NCBI GenBank assembly: GCA_030527205.1
Contig: JAUNBG010000018.1
Coordinates: 1 to 64,000, forward strand
Source: Planctomycetia bacterium
GTDB taxonomy: Bacteria; Planctomycetota; Planctomycetia; Pirellulales; Thermoguttaceae
DNA: 64,000 nt
Reading direction: 5' to 3'
Both the position numbers and the translations under genes were made by a program. The notes under the pieces are model-generated. The model did not search any database and was not told the DNA's origin. It saw only the letters and a list, made by a program, of their open reading frames with translations. Below, piece after piece: positions 38,201 to 47,088 of the stretch. The number at the start of each line of letters is the position of its first letter. The stretch's first letter is position 1.

Positions 38201-38953
38201 ATGACAGAAAATAAAATGACAGAAACGAAAATATCAAATCCTAAAAAAAGATGTTCAAAATGGATTATTTTGGCAACTTTGTTATTTCCGTCACTCATAA
38301 CATTGATTTATTTTGTTTTTGGCGAACAAAATGCGATTTTACAAAAAACGGCCTATTTGTTGGGCAAGACCGTTCAGTTTGGTTTTCCTGTCGTTTGGAC
38401 GGCGTTCGTCCTTAAAGAACGTTGGCGAATTCGCCGTTTTTCATCCAAAGGAATTGCGGAAGGGGGAATTTTTGGAGGGTTGGTTTTTGTCTTGATTGTC
38501 GGACTTTTTTATCTTTTTCAATTCTTTCCTGAATTTCGTGAGAGTATTGATCAGATGAAAACGGAAGTCTTCGTTCGAATGACCCGATTGGGGCTCGGTT
38601 CGCCTCTCCCTTATTTCTTCCTGGCCGTTTTTTATTCGGTTATTCATTCTGGTTTGGAAGAATATTATTGGCGCTGGTTTGCTTTTCGACTTGTCAATCA
38701 ATATTGTCCCTGGCTGATTGCCGCGATTATTGCCAATTTGGGATTTGCGCTGCATCATGTGATCATTTTAGGCTGCTATTTCGGTTTTGCAAGTTTTTTG
38801 ACCTGGTTTTGCGTCCTTGGCGTTTTTATCGGCGGTTTATATTGGTCGATTCTTTATCATCGCAGCAATTCCATTTATGGGCCCTGGCTAAGTCATGGGC
38901 TCGTTGACGCGGCAATCTTTTTCGTCGGTTTTTTGATTGTTGTTGGTTTATGA
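38201..38953 (+). CDS. CPBP-family intramembrane glutamic endopeptidase
   Basis: A 250-residue integral membrane protein with about six hydrophobic segments. The CPBP (Rce1/Abi) motifs are present: HSGLEEYYWRWFAFRLV (EExxxR-type), FALHHVII (His) and GPWLSHGLVDAAI (His). Family members cleave or process membrane-bound peptides or prenylated proteins; the substrate here is unknown. Two in-frame ATGs (38201, 38216) could start it. The gene lies alone between the FtsQ-like gene and glgB. Confidence 0.88.
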   Translation: MTENKMTETKISNPKKRCSKWIILATLLFPSLITLIYFVFGEQNAILQKTAYLLGKTVQFGFPVVWTAFVLKERWRIRRFSSKGIAEGGIFGGLVFVLIVGLFYLFQFFPEFRESIDQMKTEVFVRMTRLGLGSPLPYFFLAVFYSVIHSGLEEYYWRWFAFRLVNQYCPWLIAAIIANLGFALHHVIILGCYFGFASFLTWFCVLGVFIGGLYWSILYHRSNSIYGPWLSHGLVDAAIFFVGFLIVVGL

Positions 38954-39142
38954 AAAAAATAAAGAATAGCGATTTTGACAAATATTCCTTTTTTGCTTTC
39001 ACAGAAAAAATAATTGGTTATAATTAATAAAAAGAATGGAAAGAGCCAAAAGTAAGTTAAGGAATATTTGGGGAGAACTTTTTTATCGAAAACGATACAA
39101 ATCCAAACAATTTCCCAAACAACGTTAGAAATGGAAAATATC

Positions 39143-41104
39143 ATGCCGCGACAAAAATCAAACAAAAAGGAATTTGGCCTTGCGGAAACATCAAAAGTCA
39201 AGTCGGAATTTTCAACGATTTTGTCAGACTTTGATTTTCAACTTCTCGGCGAAGGACGTCATTGGGACAGTTATAATAAATTAGGCGCTCAATTTCGAAC
39301 GTTAAATGGCGTTGACGGCGTCAATTTCATTGTTTGGGCTCCCAATGCGACGGAAGTGAGCGTCATTGGCGATTTCAACGGTTGGAATTCGAAAGCTCAT
39401 CCGATGTTTAAGCATATTCCGTCGGGGTTTTGGGAGATTTTTATTCCCAATATCGGCGAAGGAACAATCTATAAATATCAAATCAAAAATGGCGATCAAA
39501 TTGCAGAAAAAGCGGATCCGTTGGGTTTTTTTGCCGAAGTTCCCCCGCGAACCGCTTCGATTGTTGCCGATTTGAATAAATATCATTGGAATGATGACGT
39601 CTGGATGAAAAATCGTCAAATGAACGATACCGCCTGGTTGAACAATCCTGTTTCCATTTACGAAGTTCATCTCGGAAGTTGGCGTCGGTCTCCTGACGAT
39701 CCCGATAAATTTCTCTCTTATCGCGATTTGGCCGATCTGTTGGTCGATTTCGTTAAAAAAATGGGTTATACGCATATCGAATTTCTTCCGGTTTCCGAAC
39801 ATCCTCTTTCGGCAAGTTGGGGTTATCAGGTTATCGGAATGTATTCGGTAACCAGTCGCTTTGGAAAACCGGACGATTTTATGTATTTAATTGATCTTTG
39901 TCATCAAAATGGCATCGGCGTTATTATCGATTGGGTTCCCGCTCATTTTCCAAAGGACGGTCACGGATTGCGCCGCTTTGACGGAACGGCTCTTTATGAA
40001 CATGAAGACCCGCGCCAGGGAGAACATCGCGATTGGGGAACTTTGATTTATAATTATGGCCGCAATGAAATCCGAAATTATCTGATCTCAAACGCGCTGT
40101 TTTGGCTCGATAAATATCATATCGACGGTTTGCGCGTTGATGCCGTTGCGTCGATGCTTTATCTTGATTACAGTCGCGAAGACGGCGATTGGATTCCGAA
40201 TGAATATGGCGGACGGGAAAATCTTCAGGCAATCGATTTTATTAAAGAAATGAACGAACAGGTTCATATTCAACATAAAGGAATTTTAACGATTGCCGAA
40301 GAATCAACTGCCTGGCCGGGCGTTTCGCGTCCCGGTTATCTTGGCGGTTTAGGATTTTCTATGAAATGGAATATGGGTTGGATGAACGATACGCTTCGAT
40401 ATTTTAAGCTTGATCCTATTCATCGAAAATATCATCATGATCAAATGACCTTTAGTTTTATGTATGCCTTTTCTGAAAATTTTGTTTTGCCGATTTCTCA
40501 TGATGAAGTCGTTCATGGAAAAGGGTCTATTATCAACGATGCGCCGGGCGATCTTTGGCAAAAATTTGCTAATGCGCGCCTTCTTTATAGTTATATGTGG
40601 GCTCATCCCGGAAAAAAATTGCTTTTTATGGGAAACGATTTTGGTCAATGGAAAGAATGGAATTTTAATGAAAGTTTGGATTGGCATCTGCTTCAATATA
40701 AGGATACTCATGGCGGACTTCTAAAATGCGTGGCCGATTTAAACAATCTTTATCGTAACGAAAAAGCCCTGAACGAATGCGATTTCGATTGGAATGGCTT
40801 TGAATGGATTGATTGTCATAATTGGGAAGAAAGTTCTTTTTCATTCATTCGAAAAGCGAAAAATCCTCAGGATTACTTGATTATCGTTGCAAACTTTACG
40901 CCGATTCCGCGACGTCATCGACTTGGCGTTCCTGAAGCGGTTCAATATCAGGAAATCTTTTGCAGCGATTCGCCCTTTTATGGCGGAAGCGGCACAGGAA
41001 ATGGAATTATTCAAGCGGAACCCATTGCCTCGCATGGGCGTCCCGCTTCGATGGAACCGTTGCTTCCGCCGTTAGGATTATCGATGTTCAAACCGTTAAG
41101 ATAA
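39143..41104 (+). CDS. glgB: 1,4-alpha-glucan branching enzyme
   Basis: About 653 residues. An N-terminal CBM48 domain ([20 protein letters not shown]) precedes the GH13 barrel. Catalytic motifs are [19 protein letters not shown] (nucleophile Asp), [15 protein letters not shown] (acid/base Glu) and [12 protein letters not shown] (third Asp). It forms alpha-1,6 branches in glycogen. I start at ATG 39143, seven bases after GGA; ATG 39131 is also possible. No other glg gene lies in the window. Confidence 0.96.
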   Translation: MPRQKSNKKEFGLAETSKVKSEFSTILSDFDFQLLGEGRHWDSYNKLGAQFRTLNGVDGVNFIVWAPNATEVSVIGDFNGWNSKAHPMFKHIPSGFWEIFIPNIGEGTIYKYQIKNGDQIAEKADPLGFFAEVPPRTASIVADLNKYHWNDDVWMKNRQMNDTAWLNNPVSIYEVHLGSWRRSPDDPDKFLSYRDLADLLVDFVKKMGYTHIEFLPVSEHPLSASWGYQVIGMYSVTSRFGKPDDFMYLIDLCHQNGIGVIIDWVPAHFPKDGHGLRRFDGTALYEHEDPRQGEHRDWGTLIYNYGRNEIRNYLISNALFWLDKYHIDGLRVDAVASMLYLDYSREDGDWIPNEYGGRENLQAIDFIKEMNEQVHIQHKGILTIAEESTAWPGVSRPGYLGGLGFSMKWNMGWMNDTLRYFKLDPIHRKYHHDQMTFSFMYAFSENFVLPISHDEVVHGKGSIINDAPGDLWQKFANARLLYSYMWAHPGKKLLFMGNDFGQWKEWNFNESLDWHLLQYKDTHGGLLKCVADLNNLYRNEKALNECDFDWNGFEWIDCHNWEESSFSFIRKAKNPQDYLIIVANFTPIPRRHRLGVPEAVQYQEIFCSDSPFYGGSGTGNGIIQAEPIASHGRPASMEPLLPPLGLSMFKPLR

Positions 41105-41237
41105 ACAAAATGGATCATTTTGTAACGATCCAACAAAATGGGCAAAATTTAGAAAAAATGGCAATATCCGTTTTTGGGGAAAACAGAAAAAAATGAAAAT
41201 GATGCTTTGAGTATTATAATTTCGCGTCATTATGATT

Positions 41238-41368
41238 AGGAGAAAGTTCTAAAAACCGAGATTTTTCAACAAACGCATTTCGGCTAAATTCATCAAAACC
41301 AATTTATTCGTCAAAACCAGTTCATATGGACGAGACGTCCGCGCTCCTTAGGGGGTTGAGAATTTCCT
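41238..41368 (+). repeat. MITE-like palindromic element, copy 6 (expanded)
   Basis: About 131 bp, longer than the other copies. The extra length comes from an internal duplication of a TCAAAACCA-type unit and a 3-bp insertion in the left end. The core GGACGAGACGTCC is intact. The left flank is GATT but the right flank does not repeat it. Confidence 0.75.
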
Positions 41369-41619
41369 TAGGAAAACTCGATTGAAGTTGAATTTGTCTT
41401 CTTTGCCCAAAAAGACTCGTTTTGCTCAAACCTTGTATTGTTTTTTATTTTTTTCGGAAAACTTTCAAACAAAAAGGAAAGTAACGGCAACATTATCAAT
41501 ATATTCAACGTTATTTTCAAAGCAAAGGCCTGGTCTGCGGTTCTTTTCTTTATTAAGAGTCAAAAACCGATGTTGATACGGAAGCCAAAATGAACAACAA
41601 TGTTCGTTTGCCTTGTTTG

Positions 41620-41666
41620 CCGGCTTGCAACTCAACGAAGAATATTAACCTTGAGTTTGAGTTTAC
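41620..41666 (+). repeat. Bipartite dispersed repeat, copy D
   Basis: CGGCTTGCAAC is followed 23 bases later by GTTTGAGTTTA, about 60 bases upstream of the HtrA-like gene. It is the most diverged of the four copies. Confidence 0.35.
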
Positions 41667-41723
41667 AGAATTATTTTGTAACTGAATTTTAACAAAAAAG
41701 TCCAGAGAAAATAAGGAGATAAA

Positions 41724-42929
41724 ATGACAAAAAATGCGATAATCAGCATTGTTTCTGGAATCGTTGGTTCCGTTTTTACAATGTTGATTCTTTCGTTACT
41801 TTTTCCAATGAATGGAATCGGAATGCTGGCTCGAAGTCAATCGAATCAATATATTTTGCCCGCCTTGAACTCCAATTCCGTTCCCATAACCGTTCCGGCT
41901 GCGAATACTTCAATTGGCGCTCTGCTTCAAGAGCGGGCAAATGAACTTCTGCCTGACGAAAAAAATACGATTCTCATTTACGAAAAAAGAAATAAAAGCG
42001 TTGTTAATATTGATACAGTTCAAACTCGATTACGCAATTTCTTTTTTGAAGAAGAAGCGGAAGGACGCGGAAGCGGAATCGTTTTGAATAATCAGGGAAT
42101 TATTTTAACGAATTTTCATGTCGTTGATGGCGCGGATGTCGTTTCTGTGACATTATTTAATGGGGAGACTTATCAAGCGCAGAAAGTTGGCGTTGATCCG
42201 AATACGGATATTGCCATTTTAAAAATCGAAGCGCCGGCGGAATCGTTGGTTCCGATCGATTTTGGCGATTCGTCAAAACTTCTTGTCGGTCAAAAAGTTT
42301 ATGCAATCGGCAATCCGTTTGGTCATGATCGAACCTTGACGCAAGGAATCATTTCCAATTTAAATCGAACCATTGCCAGTCCGCAGCAATTTCGACAAAT
42401 CAAAGGCGTTATTCAGATTGATGCGGCGATTAATCCCGGCAATTCTGGCGGGCCTCTTTTGGACAGTCAAGGTCGCATGATTGGCATGAATACAGCGATT
42501 GCAAGTCGAATTGGCGAAAACTCTGGCGTCGGTTTTGCGATTCCTGTGAACACGATTCAGAGAATTGCTTCCATTTTGCTTCAAGAAGGAAAGGTTGTTC
42601 GCGGCGATATCGGCGTTGTTCAGGTTACTGAAACGGACGAAGGGCTTCTTCCTGTTCTGATCAATGGCGGCGGAGCTGCGGACCGAGCTGGACTTCGCGG
42701 GCGAAAAATGGTCATTCTTGTTTCGCGTCAAGGCGGAATCCAAATGCAGCAGACGAAAATCGTTCCCCCGGACGGCGGAATGGATATTATTGTTGGCGTT
42801 AATGGTCAACAGATTCGAACCGGCGAAGAATTCATAACTCTTGTTGAAGATCATCGTTCAGGCGAAACGATTAAATTGAATATTATTCGACAGGGCGAAC
42901 CAATGGAACTTCCCATTGTTTTGGATTGA
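41724..42929 (+). CDS. DegP/HtrA-like serine protease with PDZ domain
   Basis: A 401-residue S1C-family protease. An N-terminal membrane segment (about residues 5-28) anchors or exports it. The catalytic triad is visible: NFHVVDGAD (His), NTDIAILKIEA (Asp) and INPGNSGGPLLD (Ser). A single PDZ domain follows from about 295 (GDIGVVQVTE...IKLNIIRQGEP). HtrA proteases degrade or refold damaged envelope proteins. AAGGAG lies seven bases before the ATG, one of the strongest ribosome sites in the window. The mobile-element island starts right after it. Confidence 0.94.
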   Translation: MTKNAIISIVSGIVGSVFTMLILSLLFPMNGIGMLARSQSNQYILPALNSNSVPITVPAANTSIGALLQERANELLPDEKNTILIYEKRNKSVVNIDTVQTRLRNFFFEEEAEGRGSGIVLNNQGIILTNFHVVDGADVVSVTLFNGETYQAQKVGVDPNTDIAILKIEAPAESLVPIDFGDSSKLLVGQKVYAIGNPFGHDRTLTQGIISNLNRTIASPQQFRQIKGVIQIDAAINPGNSGGPLLDSQGRMIGMNTAIASRIGENSGVGFAIPVNTIQRIASILLQEGKVVRGDIGVVQVTETDEGLLPVLINGGGAADRAGLRGRKMVILVSRQGGIQMQQTKIVPPDGGMDIIVGVNGQQIRTGEEFITLVEDHRSGETIKLNIIRQGEPMELPIVLD

Positions 42930-43097
42930 TCGCTTTTGACTGCAATTTCTGCGTTTTATCAGGACGCCGTTTTTTAAACTGGCATTGCTCTTTACAGCTC
43001 AGACCGATCGATTCCGACGATTCGGATTTTGATCGGCTTGAGAATCTTGTCAAGTCTTGTCATCTTATTTCGTAATATTTTGAATACGGACTTTCTT

Positions 43098-43712
43098 TGG
43101 TTCTTCCATATGTTTGAGAGTAGCAAGCATGCAATCGCAGCAGAGGGCAAAATTCTTTTCGCCGAAACAATTCGAATCGCGCAAGACTCCAAGGCGATCA
43201 AGCCGGAAGAAATGTCTCGAGTCATTGTCGACGCGAGGGTTATGAAAAAGAACATAACGTTTCCAACCGACGCCAAACTTCTTTACAAAGCGATCGCGAA
43301 AGGGGTCAAACTTGCAAAACACGCCGGAATCAAACTTCGCCAAACTTATTTGCGCAAAGCCCAACGCGCCGCGATCGACGCCGCGAAATACGTTCATGCA
43401 AAACAATGGAAATGCAACCAACGTAAAATCCAGGATTTAAAGAACTGGCTCGGTCGAACCGATCATTGGACATATGAAAAGCGATAGTCGTTTAGGACGT
43501 TGTTTTTAAAAAGTTTAATCGGCGACGCAATGAACGCAATACTTTCCGCGGCTGGAATAAATATGCGCAAGTTGCTGAAGTTGATCGCATTAGGGAAGTT
43601 TTTCCCCACATTTTTCGAATTAGCGATTCTATTCCCATCTTTTTTGCGACTTGGAGACGTTCGCCGGTTCGAACCGAAACGTTTTAACCGCGTAAACCCC
43701 GAAATCGCTTGA
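43098..43712 (+). pseudogene. IS5-family transposase remnant with internal deletion
   Basis: Frame 43029-43487 encodes the first half of an IS5-family transposase core: MSRVIVDARVMKKNITFPTDAKLL (first catalytic Asp), GIKLRQTYLRKAQ, YVHAKQWKC and LGRTDHW. The frame then stops, and a second frame (43500-43712) gives the C-terminal block SLIGDAMNAILSAAGINMRKLLK. The roughly 100 residues that normally lie between, with the second Asp and the Glu, are missing, as is the N-terminus. It cannot be active. No inverted ends were identified. Confidence 0.85.
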
Positions 43713-44060
43713 CGATTTATCTTCAACGCGCCTTTTTCAGGGACGACTAGTTGCAGCTTTCACAAATTTTTAATTATGCCTGTCGATTTATTTTTGTTAA
43801 CTAATATTGTGTTGACTCCTTTATGGTTAAATTTGCTGATTATGGACAGCAAAAGAATATCACATAAACGTACTCTTATTGGAAAAAGAACTACTGCAAG
43901 CCTATTAATAATTACATTTTTGATGAGTTTGTTTATATATAATGGGGTGATTTTTCCCATATTAACATGGCGTTATTCAAAACGATTTTCTTTTATTTAT
44001 TTTGTTTATATGTTGTTTATAGGCGTCTACTCCACCAAGTGTGTAACTTGGTAAACCAGA
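43713..44060. other. Unassigned island segment
   Basis: Between two gene remnants. A frame at 43776-44054 would encode a 92-residue protein with two hydrophobic segments, but it lacks a Shine-Dalgarno and matches nothing I know. A 7-bp hairpin ACCAAGT/ACTTGGT at 44034-44052 marks the junction with the RHS fragment. Confidence 0.35.
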
Positions 44061-44528
44061 AAACGGCAGAGTATGTATGGACACAACGCCGCAAACGAAC
44101 TTGTTACAATCGGCAATTCAAACACTTACGTCGCAACCGACCCGAACGGCAATATGACGAAAGTCGTCAAACCGTTCACTTGGGCGTCCGGCATGAATTT
44201 AACCTACGACGCATGGAATCGACTGGTTACCGTCAAAGACGCTGATAATATCACGTTAATCGCGGAATATCAATACAACCCGTTGAACCATCGCGTTTTA
44301 AAGAAAACCTACACCAACGGCACGCTCACGGAAACACGAACGTTTTACTACAATCGAAACTGGCAATGTCTGGAAGAATACGTAGGAACCATTCCGATAA
44401 CCGTTATTACTGGGGTTTACGTTACATCGACGACCTTGTTGCCAGAAAACGCTCAACCGGAGATAACGTATTAAACGAAACGATATATTCCCTCGCCGAC
44501 CCGAACTGGAATGTAACAACTTTAATTA
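44061..44528 (+). pseudogene. RHS-repeat protein fragment, frameshifted and truncated
   Basis: The first frame gives YVATDPNGNMTKV, LTYDAWNRLVTVKD and YQYNPLNHRVLKKTYTNG, which are RHS/YD repeats. After EEYVGT the reading moves to another frame that continues as YYWGLRYIDDLVARKR...YSLADPNWNVTTLI, the usual next part of such proteins. The frameshift is between about 44385 and 44405. The 5' end has an upstream stop, and the 3' end is cut exactly at the left end of the IS element. RHS proteins often carry toxins; no toxin domain survives. Confidence 0.85.
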
Positions 44529-45454
44529 GGCTGTGTGCTTTAAATAATGAAGTTTTTTAACCAAATAAAAATAGCGGCGATTTTTATCATCGTCAAGTAT
44601 CGGATGGCGAGTTTTTCATAGCGAGTTGCGATTCGTCGAAACTCCTTGAGTCGACCGAAAATACGTTCGATTATGTTACGTTTTTTATCGGTTTCAACGT
44701 CAATTCTGCGTTGAACTTTTTCGTTACTTTTATATGGTATCACTGGAGTTATATTCAACTTACGCTTGCTCACGAATGATCTTGCAGGCGTATCCTTTAT
44801 CGCCGCAAATGTGTTTCGGGCGACGTTTATCCGGTCCGTGCGATGAGGAAACTCGAATGCTTTCTAGCGATTCTTCAAAGCGTTGCGACTCGTGCTCCTG
44901 TCCCGACGACAAAACAGGATTAATGTAAGTTCCTGTCGAATCGGCGATTAAATAAACTTGCGTCCCAAAACCTTCTCGAGAATAACCTAACGCGTGTCCT
45001 TCAGGTTCATTGACATATTTTTTTTTGAGGAAGCTCCGTCGGCGTAACGATGGGTTCGAAAGTTACTTCCGTCGATAAAAAAAAGGTTCTAATCGGTTTA
45101 AATTTGATTTTCCTGATGACTTTCCGCCTGAAGAGCCTCAAGTATTTGATCCCAACGTCCTTCGTTCGTCCAGCGTACATAGCAGTTATAAACGGACTTC
45201 CATTTCCCATACCGTTCCGGTAAATCACGCCATGGGGCTCCTGTTGCAAGAATCCATAAAATTCCGTTGACCGTTGTTCGTAAATGATGCCAGCGTTAAC
45301 TTCATCTCGTTGTTTGACTTGGCAGGAACGGTTCAATTTTAGCCCATTGTTCATTTGATAACGAATGTCGTTCCATCGATAAGACTCCTTTGTTGATTCT
45401 TATCGGCCGTTTATTCGCTAAACTTTAACTATTTTGAATTTAAAGCACACTGCC
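44529..45454 (-). mobile_element. IS5-family insertion sequence (926 bp)
   Basis: The ends GGCTGTGTGCTTTAAAT (44529-44545) and ATTTAAAGCACACTGCC (45438-45454) are inverted copies over 17 bp with one mismatch. TA flanks both sides (44527-44528 and 45455-45456), consistent with a 2-bp target duplication. The element interrupts the RHS fragment on the left and abuts the holB terminator on the right. Confidence 0.88.
44540..45376 (-). pseudogene. Inactivated IS5-family transposase
   Basis: Read from ATG 45376: MERHSLSNEQWAKIEPFLPSQ, then a stop; LRTTVNGILWILATGAPWRDLPERYGKWKSVY in the continuing frame; a second break after LQAESHQEN; FFIDGSNFRTHRYADGAS (first catalytic Asp); YLIADSTGTYINPVLSSGQ; and the C-terminal RNIIERIFGRLKEFRRIATRYEKLA with the conserved Glu (frame 44540-44773). 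At least three stops or shifts break it. It is a typical short IS5-family enzyme that is now dead in cis. Confidence 0.88.
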
Positions 45455-45459
45455 TAAAA

Positions 45460-45487
45460 TGCCTCAATTCCATGGGGATTTGAGGCA
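45460..45487 (-). terminator. Hairpin after holB
   Basis: TGCCTCAA and TTGAGGCA form a perfect 8-bp stem with a 12-base loop about 20 bases past the holB stop. On the minus strand it is followed by TTTTAGGC, a short T run. The IS end lies six bases away. Confidence 0.55.
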
Positions 45488-45506
45488 GGAAAATAAGAAA
45501 GAGAAG

Positions 45507-46730
45507 TTAGTTTAAATGCGAAAGATTATTAAGCCATAAATCAACGATATAGGGGAGATTGACGTTGCGGTCTATTTGTTCCAATGCTTTTATGGTTTCA
45601 TCGGACATTCGAACAACCGTCATGATATCGGTCGTTTTCGACCTTGCCTGTCGATAGAAAGGTTGAAGTTTATCGGGAAGAGAATTCAAAAACTGCTCTT
45701 CAAAAGAATAAAGAAGATTTCGATAGAATTCGAGCCCCATTGTCAAGATCATTCTTAACCGATTCCGTCGAAGAATCGGCTCTTTGCCCGCAGAATCAAC
45801 AAATTCATTCAGTCTTATGGCAAATTCAACCGAATTAAAAGGCAAACGAAGAAGACTTTGATATAATTCCAACCGAAAAGAATCTAATGTTGCGTCGGTC
45901 AATTCAATTGCTCGAACAATGGAACCATCCGATTCCTGGGCCAATCGCAATCCTTGTTCCCAATCGGAAACATAATTTTTTTCGAGCAAAAGAGAGGCAA
46001 GATTTTTTTCGTCAAGGGAATGAAAGCGAATCGTTTGGCATCGAGAACGAATGGTTGGAAGCTGTTTGGCCGAACTTGTTCCAATTAAGATAATAATTGA
46101 ATCAAATGGCGGTTCTTCGATCGTTTTTAATAAGGCGTTCGCCCCTTCATTATTTAAATAGTCGGCATCGTCGATGATTGCGATTTTTCGTTTTCCCAAA
46201 TAGGGAGTTTTCGAAATATTATAACAAAGACCGCTTTGCAAACGATTTTCTTTCTCGCCAATCAAAAGCTCAAGCGGCAATAAAGATTTGTCGTCCGGTT
46301 TACAAACATAAAAGAAATCTGGATGCAAAGGAACAACGACTTTGTTTTTGTCACTGAAAGAAGTTTCTGCCGCATTATTTTTCTTGGCTTGTTCTGTTTT
46401 GGCAGCTTTTTTTTGAGAAGAAAGAGAGATTTTGGATCGTTTAAGCGAAGAAATTGTCAAGGGAATTTTCGATTCGGACGAGATATCGAAACAACGACAA
46501 CTTTCGCAAAGGTTGCAAGGAACAAAAGAGTCAAGTAAATTGGGCGAGTTATTGGAGAACTTATTTTGTTTTTGACAAAGCAACGTTTTAGCCAAAGCAA
46601 AAGCAAAGGATCTTTTTCCGATTCCCTGAGGCCCAACGAATAAAAAACTTCCTGCCAAACGACGCCGTTCATTTGCTTTTGCAAATTGCAAAGCAATATC
46701 GTCTTGTCCTATAATTCCCTGCCAAGTCAA
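45507..46730 (-). CDS. holB: DNA polymerase III delta' subunit
   Basis: A 407-residue clamp-loader ATPase. SFLFVGPQGIGKRSFAFALAKTLLC is the Walker A region, CNLCESC the zinc module (first Cys earlier), KRKIAIIDDADYLNNEGANALLKTIEEPP the Walker B/SRC-adjacent block and LPTIRSRCQTIRF the SRC motif. It helps load the sliding clamp at the replication fork. A Ser/Lys-rich insert of about 35 residues (about 90-130) follows the zinc module. The start is TTG 46730, nine bases after AAGGA, and no ATG lies in the right place. The gene's 3' side borders the mobile island. Confidence 0.93.
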   Translation of the reverse strand: MTWQGIIGQDDIALQFAKANERRRLAGSFLFVGPQGIGKRSFAFALAKTLLCQKQNKFSNNSPNLLDSFVPCNLCESCRCFDISSESKIPLTISSLKRSKISLSSQKKAAKTEQAKKNNAAETSFSDKNKVVVPLHPDFFYVCKPDDKSLLPLELLIGEKENRLQSGLCYNISKTPYLGKRKIAIIDDADYLNNEGANALLKTIEEPPFDSIIILIGTSSAKQLPTIRSRCQTIRFHSLDEKNLASLLLEKNYVSDWEQGLRLAQESDGSIVRAIELTDATLDSFRLELYQSLLRLPFNSVEFAIRLNEFVDSAGKEPILRRNRLRMILTMGLEFYRNLLYSFEEQFLNSLPDKLQPFYRQARSKTTDIMTVVRMSDETIKALEQIDRNVNLPYIVDLWLNNLSHLN

Positions 46731-47088
46731 TGAGATTTCCTTGTCTTTTGAAAACGAACCGTTTTTTAATTAAAAGATCAAACGAATCGTCAAACGACAT
46801 TATTGGTCTGCCGTTCCCAAATCGGAATTTGATCGAATAAGTCGCCCAAAATCAGAAATCTGAATACAATCGGACTTATATAAATTCTTAATCCGGCAAA
46901 AAGGCTTGCGTCTCTTTGCCGCTTTGAAAAAAGCTTCATCGGACAATAAGCGTCGTTCTATTCCTTTAAGGATGATCGTTCCGTTGACGATTGCTGATTC
47001 AGTTCGGCGATTCTTTGTTTTTGATTGTTTGAAGAAAGACAGACTTTGATTCATTCGACCAATGAAAAACGCTCAAATGAAAAACAAG
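46731..47088. other. Intergenic region upstream of holB
   Basis: About 360 bases between the disordered-protein gene and holB. A minus-strand frame at 46800-47054 (84 residues, basic) is possible but has no Shine-Dalgarno and no recognised motif. I do not call it. Confidence 0.4.

Noticed and set aside
41107-41145. Hairpin TGGATC/GATCCA after glgB as terminator
   Set aside because: Short stem and no T run.
43776-44054. Small two-segment membrane protein
   Set aside because: No Shine-Dalgarno, no known pattern, and it lies in decayed mobile DNA.
46800-47054. 84-residue basic protein on the minus strand upstream of holB
   Set aside because: No ribosome site or family resemblance; possibly a remnant but not supportable.
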